Positions 21,301-26,609 of a DNA stretch of 64,000 bases are shown here, one piece after another. The stretch lies in assembly GCA_030426665.1 (NCBI GenBank), contig JAUHYD010000010.1, forward strand, positions 123,115 through 187,114, read 5' to 3'. The notes beneath the pieces were generated by a model that searched no databases, had not been told where the DNA came from, and saw only the letters and a program-made list of their open reading frames with translations. Numbering within the stretch: the stretch's first letter is position 1; every line of letters begins with the position of its first letter. The translations under genes were made by a program, and so were the position numbers. The DNA comes from Bacteroidia bacterium (GTDB taxonomy: Bacteria > Bacteroidota > Bacteroidia > Chitinophagales > Chitinophagaceae).

Positions 21301-22543
21301 ATTGAAACTCAATATCACCGGCAACCTCATATCCCGAAAGCGTAAGGGTAAATGGAGTGGAAGTGATACCTGCGTACGGCAGCAAACTAGCTGTGCCTGC
21401 TGTTGGAGAACCCGAGCAGGCCGAAACACCATATCCGAAAACCGGCAAATATTTGTACCCTTCTAAACCGCCACCACTAACTATGATACTCTCGTTATAG
21501 GGGCCTGATGCCGTTGGCAAAAAACGAACATATAACGGCACCGATGTAAAAGAGGGCACGGTAAATGAATAAGTCTCAGCCGTATCATACCAGGTAGTAC
21601 CATCAAATGAAAACTCAAAATTATCCGAGGTCGCGTTTATCGTTATAGGGCTGGACGCCATATAAGTTCCCGTGATTGAAAACACCTGTGCTGCAGAGGT
21701 GTCGCCCACGGCAACATAACTATAAGAAATCGACGAGGGCGTAGATACGACTGTTGGTCCGTAAATAATCACATAGCCATCTCCACTATTTACGCCCGCT
21801 GTCGCGGTTACAGAACTCACACCTGCCCCACCATAGTAGGAAGAGCCGCCACCGCCACCGCCATACGCGCCGGAACCGCCACCATAATAACCGCCGCCAC
21901 CGCCGCCACTACCATTAGTAGTGTACGGACCACCGCCATATCCAAATCCTCCGTCAGGAACTGACAGATAACCTGTCGCTCCGAATCCACCCTCAGACTG
22001 AGTTCCACCCGTTCCTGCCAAGGTAGTGCTCAATGTATCACAAGTCTTCCCTGTACTACCTGTTAGTCCTCCCGCTGCACCACCATTATTGATGGCGCCA
22101 CCGCAATACCTTCCGCCCCCGCCGCCGCCGCCGCCTACTATTATTCTGTTCGCTAATGTGGCACCACCGGTACGAATGTCCGTAGAGCCACCTCCGCCGC
22201 CGCCATATGTTCGTCCGTCACCGCCATATGCGCCACCTCCGGAGTTAGTACCACCATACTTTATTGTTCCTGTATTATTTCCATCAGCGCCTTTCCCTCC
22301 AACGTATATACTAAATACTTGTCCCGGCGTAACAGTCAACGTCGCCTCCACTTTACCACCCAAGCCTCCGGGGGAGTTGCCATAACTTTTTCCGCCTTCT
22401 GCTCCGCACACTTCAACTCCTACCGATGTTACCCCCGGTGGCACCACATAAGTCTGTACCGATCCGGTGTAACTATACACCGTCTGTGCTATTCCCGAAA
22501 AGCCAAGCAAAATCGCGCCTAAAACACTAAATAACTTCTTCAT
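1..22543 (-). CDS. Giant secreted multidomain repeat protein (adhesin-like), C-terminus outside the window
   Basis: ATG at 22543 gives MKKLFSVLGAILLGFSGIAQTVYSYTGSVQTYVVPPGVTSVGVEVCGAEGGKSYG (signal peptide). The same frame is still open at base 2 (...AISFGSQTVTGVYSVVA). No in-frame stop seen in the parts translated. Absent from the ORF track because no stop lies in the window. Confidence 0.93.
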   Translation of the reverse strand, partial: MKKLFSVLGAILLGFSGIAQTVYSYTGSVQTYVVPPGVTSVGVEVCGAEGGKSYGNSPGGLGGKVEATLTVTPGQVFSIYVGGKGADGNNTGTIKYGGTNSGGGAYGGDGRTYGGGGGGSTDIRTGGATLANRIIVGGGGGGGGRYCGGAINNGGAAGGLTGSTGKTCDTLSTTLAGTGGTQSEGGFGATGYLSVPDGGFGYGGGPYTTNGSGGGGGGYYGGGSGAYGGGGGGSSYYGGAGVSSVTATAGVNSGDGYVIIYGPTVVSTPSSISYSYVAVGDTSAAQVFSITGTYMASSPITINATSDNFEFSFDGTTWYDTAETYSFTVPSFTSVPLYVRFLPTASGPYNESIIVSGGGLEGYKYLPVFGYGVSACSGSPTAGTASLLPYAGITSTPFTLTLSGYEVAGDIEFQWQSSTAGASAWSDISGATTAIYDFTGITESTDFRCNVTCANSSTTSVSNVVTATYFADASCTPSFLANCASYPMNSSIKSLVGAIGAITDPSTTCSSNYMDLSASESVIVYRGVAYTATINTTPSYYTNYSFQVWIDYNGDGSFASPDETVGGLATIPSTEENITISIPSTATPGTYRMRIVGNYIACCGGLTYPSIPGCPNTSITYGGARDYTITIIDQPTCSTPVNQPTALSLSSTLFTISGAFSPAYEADGYLVVRTTTDTAPDPPTNGVTYTPGDEALGGVIVSFGDYTTFTNTGLTDDSPYWFWVYAYNSECTGGPQYRTSSPLNDSISTTACALTGVKTVGPTGDYSTIAEAITAINTVGIGGDLALELQTTYTGESYPINIGKFICGDASRTLTIRPQGTMTVTATTDGPMINLVGANYVVIDGRVGSTGTTKALTLANNSTAAEATTIQFIDDATNNRVEHIILEGACATSTGGVIRFAGTSVSSGNNDNVIDSCDIHDASGFPRNCIYALGTSGKDNNGNIISNNNIYNFYDTTEATNGIYIGGGNTGWTITGNKIFQTDARVFNSNQAVVGIFIDNTVSGNDFLISDNFIGGNSGAGTGTYTMTSSTNTIFYGVLFNGTYSTPSNIQGNTVSLIDYTSSNGRLVGIYVNNGSVNIGTTTGNVIGATTGTGSISVTNSVNGSYGVYGIATTAPLPATVDIRNNTIGSITLNGSTTSIGVGILGIYAASTATTTIIDNTIGSTTTANSIHSATASTGSQYLYMIYTNISSATDVSPEVSGNVIANVTADGYGTGSRLIGIYATGTSSGRIIGNRVSNLHSSTRYTALSTLAGLVGIVYRGGTGTAEVTDNVIDSLANTYSSAYPTNVVGILYTASVSGSILRNRIYGLQSASTYTSVTNPARAIGIFSYNPDTDVTIANNMIALGKDQTSNTSFTGIMQGNTSSSALHKIFNNSVLIEGTVASGGARTACFLRGNYSAAATTPVDIRNNIFMNMRSGGGGSHYAIANGLGASGTATGWAAGASDYNILTAANAGEVGQWANTDMTFAAWKTNSSCDEYSYSGSTVTFTNSDTGNLHINMGTTSNDVESHGTSISEVPTDIDGDSRPGPSGSVNGGGYAYDIGADEFDGTPNDNTPPVISFPDLLSACGTGNRVFTATISDIGGIPDTSILRPKVYYRKGTGTWFSRSGTRVGGSTTSGSWSFTVSAADMGGLSLGDTVSYYVVAQDSNGYIASVPAEGFTATDVNTITSPPDTPNSYTVLNDFGGTYTVGMGGDYTTLTAAVAAYNAGCLSGPVVFNLTNTTFAAETFPITITNNPFASATNTLTIRPADSTNVTIQGPIGVSAMIKLLNARYVIIDGRNSGGSSLTLHSNSFSTFANVWLASSTAAGSGCRHVTVKNLNIEGGSNSTANYGILSARDNGSSPTTTSSMDNDTITIQGNTIKKCFYGLYASGTTNTSAGGLDDWTIANNTFGPSIYSATDNIGYRCIMMFNVNNPIISGNTIQNIGVTSSANHACGIYFNSYVRGAHITQNTIKAVNSSYTGTNYSSNCGIYYGSYCLNGIIERNTIQDIGNSYTAGVGGGARGIIVRTNSNASNLLIANNMISDIKCRSYTSITYFPIGLDIESYSGFVKIYNNTVHMNSSFAGYNTATGSACFYTNTSGNNLDLRNNIFVNSYDNTGTIADKGWALYITAISARFAEMDYNNYYASGTNVMAYVGGDRATVSSLQSYYGKNVHCISTPATFVSPTDLHLVSTYSNLALNAGTPISITEDFDGVTRDTTNPTMGADELGVCSSISAGTIAPETDSFCVSGATTIQASGITAGEDIQWMYSTDSASWTSISGATSSSYVMPAAITTTTYYRFINSCGTSSISDTAYTKVVVSPGTAPVTGDTVICAGGTTTLSDVTAGGTWISSNVAVASVGSSSGIVSGESGGTATITYKLTTTGCYSTKAVTVNTLPTVSSITPSSTNLCVGTSLTLTAGSVTGLVGSYTWTGPNGYSATSTVNNVAFTPTTTAATGNYTVVVNDTAVGCTSTSAVTSPSVTVNALPTVASITPSATNICVGTSMTFTAGSVSGAGSLNSYNWSGPNGYSTTSATNAVTYTPTTTAASGTYTVSVTYTGTGCTSASAITSPAVTVNAVPTISGITPSDTLLCLGTPLTLSAGSVTGSVAFISYNWTGPNGFSTTSSSYSTVFTPTTTAASGSYSVSVTYAGEGCSSAEAVTAPAVTVNVLPTISSITPSPSELCVGTELSLTAGSVSGTGSVGSYNWTGPNGYSTTTSVNNVAFTPTTTAASGNYSVSVSYSGSGCTSTHAVTSPSVTVNTMPAISSITPSATNLCIGTELTLTASGVTGSGTVSSYNWTGPNGFSTTTTVSSVAFTPTTTAASGNYSVTVTYTGTGCTSAAAVTSPAVTVNAVPTISGITTSTNELCVGTELTLTAGSVTGSGTVSSYNWTGPNSFSTTTSGGSVAFTPTTTAASGNYSVSVTYAGEGCSSNTVVTSPAVTVNVLPTVSGITPSSTNICLGSDLTLTAGSVSGTGSLVSYNWTGPNGFSTTSAANSVVFTPTTTAASGNYSVSVTYSGSGCTSAQAVTSPAVSVNVLPTISGITPSTNDLCVGSSLTLTAGSVTGPGAVTGYIWSGPNGYSATTTVNNVTFTPTTTAASGNYTVGVTFSGTGCSDVTAVTSPAVTVNALPTVASITPSNVSLCVGTSLTLTAGSVSGSGTLTSYNWTGPDGFSTTTSVNTVAFTPTTTAASGNYSVSVTYSGSGCTSSVAVTSPAVTVNALPTVASITPSSNSLCIGAPLTLNAGSATGSIALVSYNWSGPNGYSTTTSVNSATFTPTTTAASGNYTVSVTYAGSGCTSADAVTSPAVTVNATPTVADITASENELCIGASLTLTAGTTTGTVNEYHWSGPNGYSATTAVNSVTFTPTNTASSGNYTLSVAYSVTGCSSTPVVTSPAVTVNAIPTVSGITASPNNYCIGTEMTLTAGSVSGTGSVVSYNWTGPNGYSTTTASNSVAFTPTTTAASGNYSVSVTYSGSGCTSAKAVTSPAVTVNALPTIAGITASSNTVCIGTSLTLTAGSVTGSGSISSYNWTGPNGFSTTTSVNSVTFTPTTTAASGNYTVNVTYTGTGCTSADAVTSPAVTVNAVPTVSDITPSTVSMCVGASLTLTAGSVTGSGTISSYNWTGPNGYSETTSVNSVTFTPTTTAASGNYSVTVSYLGSGCTSAAAVTSPAVTVNALPTIAGITPSSTNLCVGTPLTFTAGSTTGSISLVSYNWSGPNGYSTTTSVNSATFTPTTTAASGNYTVSVTYAGTGCTSADAVTSPAVTVNATPTVADITASDNELCIGASLTLTAGTTTGTVNEYHWSGPNGYSATTAVNSVTFTPTNTASSGNYTLSVAYSVTGCSSTPVVTSPAVTVNAIPTVSGITASPNNYCIGTEMTLTAGSVSGTGSVVSYNWTGPNGYSTTTASNSVAFTPTTTAASGNYSVSVTYSGSGCTSAKAVTSPAVTVNALPTIAGITASSNTVCIGTSLTLTAGSVTGSGSISSYNWTGPNGFSTTTSVNSVTFTPTTTAASGNYTVNVTYTGTGCTSADAVTSPAVTVNAVPTVSDITPSTVSMCVGASLTLTAGSVTGSGTISSYNWTGPNGYSETTSVNSVTFTPTTTAASGNYSVTVSYLGSGCTSAAAVTSPAVTVNALPTIAGIIPSSTNLCVGTPLTFTAGSTTGSISLVSYNWSGPNGYSTTTAVNSATFTPTTTAASGNYTVSVTYAGTGCTSADAVTSPAVTVNATPTVADITASDNELCIGASLTLTAGTTTGTINEYHWSGPNGYSATTAVNSVTFTPTNTASSGNYTLSVAYSVTGCSSTPVVTSPAVTVNAVPTVSGITASPNNYCIGTEMTLTAGSVSGTGSVVSYNWTGPNGYSTTTASNSVAFTPTTTAASGNYSVSVTYSGSGCTSAKAVTSPAVTVNALPTIAGITTSSNDICVGSSLTLTAGSVTGSGSISSYNWTGPNGFSTTTSVNSVTFTPTTTAASGNYTVNVTYTGTGCTSADAVTSPAVTVNAVPTVSDITPSTVSMCVGTSLTLTAGSVTGSGTISSYNWTGPNGYSETTSVNSVTFTPTTTAASGNYSVTVTYSGSGCTSAAAVTSPAVTVNALPTITGITPSSDYLCVGTPLTLTAGSTTGSISLVSYNWSGPNGYSTTTSVNSATFTPTTTAASGNYTVSVTYAGTGCTSADAITSPAVTVNAVPSVADITTSTYNLCVGTSLTLTAGTVTGPVSAYIWSGPNGYSATTSVNSVTFTPTTTAASGNYTLSVTYSVTGCSSTPVVTSPVVTVNALPTIAGITASSNVICIGTELTLTAGSVTGSGSVVSYNWTGPNGYSATTSVNSVAFTPTTTAASGNYSVSITYAGSGCTSAQAVTSPAVTVNALPTIAGITSSSNNICAGNSLTLTAGSVTGAGSISSYNWTGPNGFSTTTAVNSVTFTPTTTAASGDYSVSVTYAGMNCTSAVAVTSPAVTVNALPTVASITASSNNMCVGTPLTLTAGSVTGSGTVSSYNWTGPNGYSATTSVNSITFTPTTTAASGNYSVTVTYSGTGCTSAAAVTSPGVTINSLPTIASVTSSTNNLCVGTSLTLTAGSVTGSVSFISYNWSGPNGYSSTTGTGSVVYTPTTTAASGNYSVSVTYSGTGCTSAEAVTSPAVTVNAAPTVSGITSTPYKVCVGNSVTLAAGSVSGPGSLVSYNWSGPNGYSTTSSVATVAFTATTTAASGNYSVNVTYAGAGCSSANAVTSPALTVNALPTVSGITASPGVLCLGTDLTLSAGSVTGGDTLLTYNWTGPNSFSTTTTVDTVTFTPGTVSASGVYSVSVTYSGVGCESSVAATSTAVTVNALPTITSISATPATLCEGDVLTLTGSGASGSGTLVSYNWSGPDSYSSTTSSATQTYTVPATTASGVYSLNVSYTGAGCNSAEVTSSSVTVNPLPTVYGITGGGTYCSGGTGLLVGVDGSETGVNYQLYHNGSPQGSPVAGTGAAFNFGLQTLVGTYSVSATNATTTCVNDMSGTTTISLSGAPAYYSVTGGGDYCSGGTGVAIGLSSSDIGVGYQLFNGSSTVGSAITGTGSALNFGLQTAAGTYTVVANNGASCAITMHDSAVVTILPLPTVYNVTGGGAICSGATGLHVGLDGSETGINYQLYRGATTVGSPVSGTGSAIDFGTVTVAGTYTVLATNASTTCEQGMADSAILIVNPLPIAFNVTGGGSACVGAGGVVVGLDSSSLGFTYQLYRGATTVGAPIAGIDTAISFGSQTVSGVYSVLATDTTTGCTSAMSSSAAVIINALPVVYSVTGGGNYCSYGSGVAVGLSNSETGVNYQLYNGSSSVGSPVAGTGASFSFGLQTAIGTYSVLATNATTACTNDMSSTATVGIYTVPAAYAVTGGGSYCSGGSGVTVGLASTATGIRYQLYNGSSLTGSAVDGTGASISFGSQTASGTYTVQATDTTTGCTSDMTGNAVIVINPLPVVYSVTGGGSYCSGGTGVAIGLSSSESGTTYQLYNGASTVGSGVSGTGSSISFGLQTAAGTYSVLATTSLTCEQAMSSSATVTILALPTVYNVTGGGDICTGASGLHIGLDGSASGINYQLYNGASTVGSPVAGTGSSLDFGVFSVAGTYSVLATNSSTTCEQAMADSAVLNVNSLPVVFNVTGGGVACEGAGGVAVGLDSSATGVDYQLYRGATSVGSPVTGTGVAISFGSQTVSGVYTVLATTSSTSCTTAMSDSATVIINVLPDVYTVTGGGNYCSDGSGVAVGLSNSATGINYQLYNGSSTVGSPVAGTGAAISFGLQTVTGTYSVLATDGSTACTSDMSGTAIVGIHTAPTAFAVTGGGSYCSGGSGVAVGLSSSSTGISYQLYNGSSVTGSAVAGTGSSLSFGSQTASGTYTVQATDTTTSCTSEMSGSAVVVINPLPVVYNVTGGGSYCSGGAGVAIGLSGSESGASYQLYNGASAVGSAVSGTGSAISFGLQTAAGTYSVLATSSLSCEQAMSSSATVTILALPTVYNVTGGGSICSGATGLHVGLDGSATGINYQLYRGATSVGSPVAGTGSSLDFGAFTVAGTYTVLATNTSTTCEQGMADSAVLIVNLLPTVFNVTGGGVACEGAGGVAVGLDNSATGIDYQLYRGATSIGSPVAGTGAAISFGSQTVSGVYTVVATNTATSCTSAMADSATVLINVLPVVYSVTGGGNYCSDGSGVAVGLSNSESGVDYQLYNGSSTVGGPVAGTGAAISFGLQTVTGTYSVLATNATTACTNDMSSTAVVGIYTAPTAFAVTGGGSYCSGGSGVAVGLSSSTTGISYQLYNGSSVTGSAVAGTGSSISFGSQTASGTYTVLATDTATSCTSDMSGSAVVVINPLPVVYNVTGGGSYCSGGTGVTIGLSGSESGATYQLYNGASTVGSSVSGTGSAISFGLQTAAGTYTVLATSSLTCEQAMSSSATVTILALPTVYNATGGGEICSGATGVHIGIDGSETGINYQLYRGATTIGSPVAGTGSSLDFGVFDVAGTYTILATNTSTTCQQSMADSAVLIVDPLPNVYNVTGGGMACVGAGGVAVGLDNSESGIEYQLYRGATSVGSPVSGTGSAISFGSQTVSGTYTVLATNTTTSCTNAMADSATIIINVLPVVYTVTGGGNYCSDGSGVAVGLSNSESGVNYQLYNGSSAIGSPVAGTGAAISFGLQTAIGTYSVLATNATTACTNDMSSTATVGIYTAPTIYAVTGGGSYCSGGSGVVVGLSSSSTGISYQLYNGSSVTGSTVAGTGAAISFGNQTTSGTYTVLATDTTTGCTSDMSDSAVIVINPLPVAYNVTGGGSYCSGGTGVSIGLSGSESGASYQLYNGASTVGSAVSGTGSAITFGLHTAAGTYSVLATSSLSCEQAMSLSATVTILPLPAVHSVTGGGEICTGATGLPVGMDGSDVGIEYQLYRGATTVGSPVAGTGSSFDFGIVTAAGTYTVLAINSTTSCEQAMADSAVLIVNPLPTVFTVTGGGTACEGAGGVAVGLNNSSTGIDYQLYRGGTAVGSPVAGTGAAISFGSQTVTGVYSVVA
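10257..11056 (-). repeat. About 800 bp block apparently identical to 11631-12430
   Basis: Read side by side at offset 1374. First mismatches at 10256 (g/a) and 11057 (g/a). The ORF track independently shows identical antisense ORFs at 10320/11694 and 10347/11721. Confidence 0.9.
11631..12430 (-). repeat. Second copy of the about 800 bp identical block
   Basis: See 10257-11056; offset 1374 bp. Confidence 0.9.
15900..17470 (-). other. Beta-helix-like module 2 in the giant protein
   Basis: Starts TYTVGMGGDYTTLTAAVAAYNAGCLSGPVVFNL, then NNTIQDIGNSY / NNMISDIK / NNTVHMN repeats, closing with TNPTMGADELG near 15.9 kb. Confidence 0.6.
17880..20290 (-). other. Beta-helix-like module 1 in the giant protein
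   Basis: Asn/Thr/Ile-rich short repeats (N-N-x-I pattern) closing with YAYDIGADEFDG near 17.9 kb, typical of right-handed parallel beta-helix regions. Confidence 0.55.
20750..21100 (-). other. GEVED-like domain in the giant protein
   Basis: Translation VIVYRGVAYTATINTTPSYYTNYSFQVWIDYNGDGSFASPDETVGGLATIPSTEENITISIPSTATPGTYRMRIVGNY matches the WIDYNxDGxF...E pattern of GEVED domains. Confidence 0.7.
21780..22400 (-). other. Glycine-rich N-terminal domain of the giant protein
   Basis: Translation contains YGGGGGGSTDIRTGGATLANRIIVGGGGGGGGRYCGGAINNGG and GGGGGGGYYGGGSGAYGGGGGGSSYYGG; resembles the Gly_rich family found in bacterial surface proteins and ALK/LTK-type glycine-rich domains. Confidence 0.65.
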
Positions 22544-22882
22544 ATATATCCAGCCCAAAAATTAATGCAATAAAATTCCAGTTTGGCAGATGAGCCAATT
22601 CAGATAGGTCTAAGTTAAAGTTAACAATGTACGCCAATTTTAACAAAAAATTGAGACATCTTATCCTAACGATAAACAATAATTTTAAAACATATTTGAG
22701 AGAACCACAACCGAGCGGAGGAGGACAGAACATGCAACACAATGACATGCGACCGACACAGTGCCGGACATTTCAAAACCTAACTCGAAAAGAAAAACTT
22801 AAAAGACGATTAAATCCGAATTACCTAATTACACTCAGATAACTAGTACGTGGACAAGAAAATATATAAAAATCACCCGGTT

Positions 22883-23431
22883 TTATTCGTACGCTTTTAA
22901 CTGCTTGATAGCAAGTAGCGCGCCAGCCAATAATACAGGTTCCTTTTCGGTGAACTCTGCTATATTCACCGGCACGTCGCTGGTGTCCGCACCGGTCCAT
23001 TTTATCAGCTTGTTCTCGCTGAAATAATATTTATTAATGTCCAGCATAGTTTTAGAGTCATCGTACCACATGCTATCTCCCATCGACTTAGCGACTTCCT
23101 CTGTGTAAGTAGTTGGCAGATTGTATATATAGTCTCTGCTTTCTACAAATATCAACATGCCGTCGTCAAAATAATAGCTGATAAAATTCCTACTCTTCTC
23201 TCCAAAATGCTGGGTCAATATTTTACGAACCTCGTCGTCCCTGTAATATCCTGTAATGGCGCCATTTTCGGGCGACACGATGTCGTCTACCTGACGCATT
23301 GTATATTCCTTGAGCTCATCATTTGTAGCAGCTACCTCCTTCCGAATAGAATCTATAATTTCCTTTTGATTCTTTTTACATGCAGAAATAAATAGCCCGA
23401 ATACTATAACAATAGTTATTAGTTTCTTCAT
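22883..23431 (-). CDS. Predicted lipoprotein, unknown function
   Basis: MKKLITIVIVFGLFISACKKNQ: signal peptide with lipobox-like ISAC; 182 aa ORF. Confidence 0.8.
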   Translation of the reverse strand: MKKLITIVIVFGLFISACKKNQKEIIDSIRKEVAATNDELKEYTMRQVDDIVSPENGAITGYYRDDEVRKILTQHFGEKSRNFISYYFDDGMLIFVESRDYIYNLPTTYTEEVAKSMGDSMWYDDSKTMLDINKYYFSENKLIKWTGADTSDVPVNIAEFTEKEPVLLAGALLAIKQLKAYE

Positions 23432-23449
23432 AGAGAATATGTTTTGGTA

Positions 23450-24160
23450 CTAAACCCCGGCCGCGCTAATTTCTTTCACCTGCCCGTGCTCAATCTTTAC
23501 CACCCTGGCGGGATACTTTTGAATGATTGTATAATCATGCGTAGCCATTATGAACGCCGTCTGAAAATCACGACAAATATTGAACAACAACTGCATTATT
23601 TCGTCGGTAGTTTCGGGGTCTAAGTTACCCGTAGGCTCATCGGCTAATATCAGCATCGGGTTATTCAGCAGTGCACGTGCTATGTCAACACGCTGTTGCT
23701 CACCACCCGACATTTCATAAGGCATATTACTGCTCTTGTTTTTCAGACCAACCTTGGTTAGCACGTTCTCTATTTTCTCTTTCATCATCACTTTATCCTT
23801 CCAACCCGTTGCTTTCAAAACAAATTCAAGATTATCATATACACTTCTATCTGTCAGTAGTTTAAAGTCCTGAAAAACGATTCCTAAATTGCGTCTTAAC
23901 AATGGAATCTTTTGCCAGGTAAGATCTTTTAGGTTAAACCCGGCCACATTACCTTCCCCTTCTTTTAGATATAAATCACCGTACAACGTCTTTAAAAGAC
24001 TAGACTTTCCGGTTCCTGTTTTACCAATCAAATATATAAACTCACCTTTTCCAACCTCAAGGTTCACATTATTTAATACTAAGCTATTTCCCTGAAAAAT
24101 ATTAGCCTGTAAAAGCGTAACAATTCCGGTTGACTCTAATTTTATTGACTCCATATGCAC
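23450..24160 (-). CDS. ftsE: ABC transporter ATP-binding protein, FtsE-like
   Basis: Walker [10 protein letters not shown], signature MSGGEQQR, Walker [14 protein letters not shown], FtsE-like [16 protein letters not shown]. Confidence 0.8.
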   Translation of the reverse strand: MHMESIKLESTGIVTLLQANIFQGNSLVLNNVNLEVGKGEFIYLIGKTGTGKSSLLKTLYGDLYLKEGEGNVAGFNLKDLTWQKIPLLRRNLGIVFQDFKLLTDRSVYDNLEFVLKATGWKDKVMMKEKIENVLTKVGLKNKSSNMPYEMSGGEQQRVDIARALLNNPMLILADEPTGNLDPETTDEIMQLLFNICRDFQTAFIMATHDYTIIQKYPARVVKIEHGQVKEISAAGV

Positions 24161-24423
24161 CTTAATTTACACAAAGATATAAGTGTTATCCTTAACAAAA
24201 AGAAAAAAGGCAGGAACCACTCCTATCTGCTCCATTGTCAAATAATACAAGTGGCAAATCACCATCAAAACAAGGCAGAGGGCATTTAACGAATTTACAT
24301 TATGCCCATTTTGTCATTGACTCCGGCCTAATATGGCGCTCAATGACAGATTCTCTGCCAATATTACAGAAAAAATAAAATGGCATATTCATTGAGATAA
24401 CAATAGTAAATACAAAATTAATT

Positions 24424-26328
24424 ATGGCAAAGATTATTGGAATTGACTTAGGAACCACAAACTCATGCGTATCTGTAATGGAAGGTAATGAGCCGGTGGT
24501 AATAGCAAATGATGAAGGTCGCCGTACCACTCCGTCGGTTGTTGCCTTCCTTAAAAATGGTGAGCGTAAAGTAGGAGACTCGGCAAAACGTCAGGCAATT
24601 ACAAACCCACACAACACGATACAATCCATCAAGCGATTTATGGGTCGTAGGTATGACGAAGTAACAAATGAAATCTCACATTTTACTTACAAACTAACTA
24701 AAGGAGATAATAATACTCCCCGCGTAGACATTGATGGCAGGCTTTACACGCCACAAGAGATATCTGCAATGATTCTTCAGAAAATGAAGAAAACAGCAGA
24801 AGATTTTCTGGGATATGAGGTAAAAGAAGCTGTTGTTACTGTACCGGCATACTTTAATGATGCACAAAGGCAGGCAACAAAAGAAGCCGGAGAAATCGCA
24901 GGATTGAACATCCGTCGTATAATCAATGAGCCCACAGCTGCGGCTCTTGCGTACGGAATGGACAAGCAAAATGCCGACAGTAAAATTGCGGTATTCGACC
25001 TTGGTGGCGGAACGTTTGACGTATCTGTACTGGAATTGGGAGACGGTGTATTCGAGGTAAAATCAACTAATGGTGATACACACCTTGGAGGAGATGACTT
25101 TGATAAGGTGATTATGGACTGGTTAGTAGCTGAGTTTCAGAAGGACGAGTCTATGGACCTTCGTAAAGACCCTATGGCATGGCAGCGTCTTAAGGAAGCT
25201 GCTGAAAAAGCTAAAATAGAATTATCCTCTTCTCAGGAAACAGAAATTAACCTACCTTATATCACAGCAATCGACGGTGCTCCGAAACACCTGGTACGCA
25301 AGCTTACTCGTTCTAAATTTGAACAATTAGCCGACAACCTTGTTGAGCGTACATTGGAACCATGCAGAAAGGCATTAAAAGATGCAGGAATCTCGGCAGC
25401 GGATATTGATGAAGTTATCCTTGTAGGTGGTTCTACACGTATACCGAAAGTACAGGAAGTAGTTGAGAAGTTCTTCGGTAAAAAACCACATAAAGGTGTG
25501 AATCCTGATGAGGTAGTAGCAATCGGTGCTGCAATCCAGGGTGGTGTATTGACAGGAGATGTAAAAGATGTACTGCTTCTTGACGTAACGCCACTGTCTC
25601 TTGGTATTGAAACTATGGGTGGTGTTATGACACGATTGATTGAGTCAAACACTACTATCCCGACAAAGAAAAGCGAGACATTCTCAACGGCGAGCGACAA
25701 CCAGCCAAGCGTAGAAATAAACGTGCTGCAAGGAGAACGCCCGATGGCTAAAGACAACAAGAACCTCGGTAAGTTCATCCTGGACGGAATACCACCTGCA
25801 CCTCGCGGTGTGCCTCAGGTAGAAGTTGTGTTCGATATTGATGCAAATGGTATCCTGCATGTAACAGCAAGAGATAAGGGAACCGGTAAGCAACAAAACA
25901 TCAGAATTGAAGCCGGTAGCGGACTGAATAAAGAGGAAATAGAAAGAATGAAGAATGAGGCAAAAGCCAATGAAGAAGAAGACAAGAAAGTACGTGAGCG
26001 AGTTGAGAAGCTGAATAAAGCAGATGGTCTGATTTTTAATACAGAAAAACAACTTAAAGACTACGGCGATAAGATTCCGGCAGAAAAGAAAACTGCAATA
26101 GAAGCGGCAATGGAAGAGCTGAAAACAGCACAAAAAGCAGAAGACCTGAGTGGCATTGATGCTGCTGAAGAAAAGTTAAATGCCGCATGGATGGCCGCCA
26201 GCGAAGATATGTACAAGGCAGGTCAGGACGGTGCTGCACCGGACGGCGCTAGCCAGCAGTCAACTGAAAACGCTTCTGCATCTGATGAAGGTGAAGTTGC
26301 CGACGCTGAGTATGAAGAAGTAAAGTAA
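24424..26328 (+). CDS. dnaK: Molecular chaperone DnaK (Hsp70)
   Basis: [33 protein letters not shown]-type motif, [11 protein letters not shown]; full length 634 aa with acidic C-terminus. Confidence 0.98.
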   Translation: MAKIIGIDLGTTNSCVSVMEGNEPVVIANDEGRRTTPSVVAFLKNGERKVGDSAKRQAITNPHNTIQSIKRFMGRRYDEVTNEISHFTYKLTKGDNNTPRVDIDGRLYTPQEISAMILQKMKKTAEDFLGYEVKEAVVTVPAYFNDAQRQATKEAGEIAGLNIRRIINEPTAAALAYGMDKQNADSKIAVFDLGGGTFDVSVLELGDGVFEVKSTNGDTHLGGDDFDKVIMDWLVAEFQKDESMDLRKDPMAWQRLKEAAEKAKIELSSSQETEINLPYITAIDGAPKHLVRKLTRSKFEQLADNLVERTLEPCRKALKDAGISAADIDEVILVGGSTRIPKVQEVVEKFFGKKPHKGVNPDEVVAIGAAIQGGVLTGDVKDVLLLDVTPLSLGIETMGGVMTRLIESNTTIPTKKSETFSTASDNQPSVEINVLQGERPMAKDNKNLGKFILDGIPPAPRGVPQVEVVFDIDANGILHVTARDKGTGKQQNIRIEAGSGLNKEEIERMKNEAKANEEEDKKVRERVEKLNKADGLIFNTEKQLKDYGDKIPAEKKTAIEAAMEELKTAQKAEDLSGIDAAEEKLNAAWMAASEDMYKAGQDGAAPDGASQQSTENASASDEGEVADAEYEEVK

Positions 26329-26360
26329 GTGTTTCAAAATCATATTTTTGAACGCAAGTA

Positions 26361-26404
26361 AAAAAGAGAATGACCGGCCTGGTGCCGGTCATTCTCTTTT
26401 TTTT
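26361..26404 (+). terminator. Rho-independent terminator downstream of dnaK
   Basis: aaagagaatgaccggc-ctggt-gccggtcattctctttttttt perfect stem plus T run. Confidence 0.9.
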
Positions 26405-26460
26405 ATAGACATTTCAGATAAAAACAATCATTTGCAACGAAACATTCATTCCTTGAAATA

Positions 26461-26513
26461 AAAAAACGCATGATCCGGAAATGGAGTTTATATGACTCCA
26501 GCAGACAATGCGT
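26461..26513 (-). terminator. Possible terminator for the small minus-strand ORF
   Basis: On minus strand acgcat...ggagt-catataa-actcc...atgcgt followed by a T run. Confidence 0.4.
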
Positions 26514-26609
26514 CAGGTAACAAAACAAAATGTAAAAATCAACTAAGCCGGGAACTCGCTTACATGGGTACGACACCAAACATATTGGTACAGCTAAAAC
26601 AGGTCGCTC

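Noticed and set aside
1381-22385. Many plus- and minus-strand ORFs of 60-182 aa listed by the track between 1 and 22.5 kb
   Set aside because: They lie antisense or out of frame to the giant minus-strand CDS; their similarity to each other only mirrors the repeats.
24300-24530. Minus-strand ORF 24300-24530 upstream of and overlapping dnaK
   Set aside because: Overlaps the dnaK start and has no recognisable domain; likely chance.
24694-26239. Antisense ORFs inside dnaK (e.g. 25257-25778, 173 aa)
   Set aside because: Typical reverse-frame openness of a highly expressed dnaK; no domain recognised.
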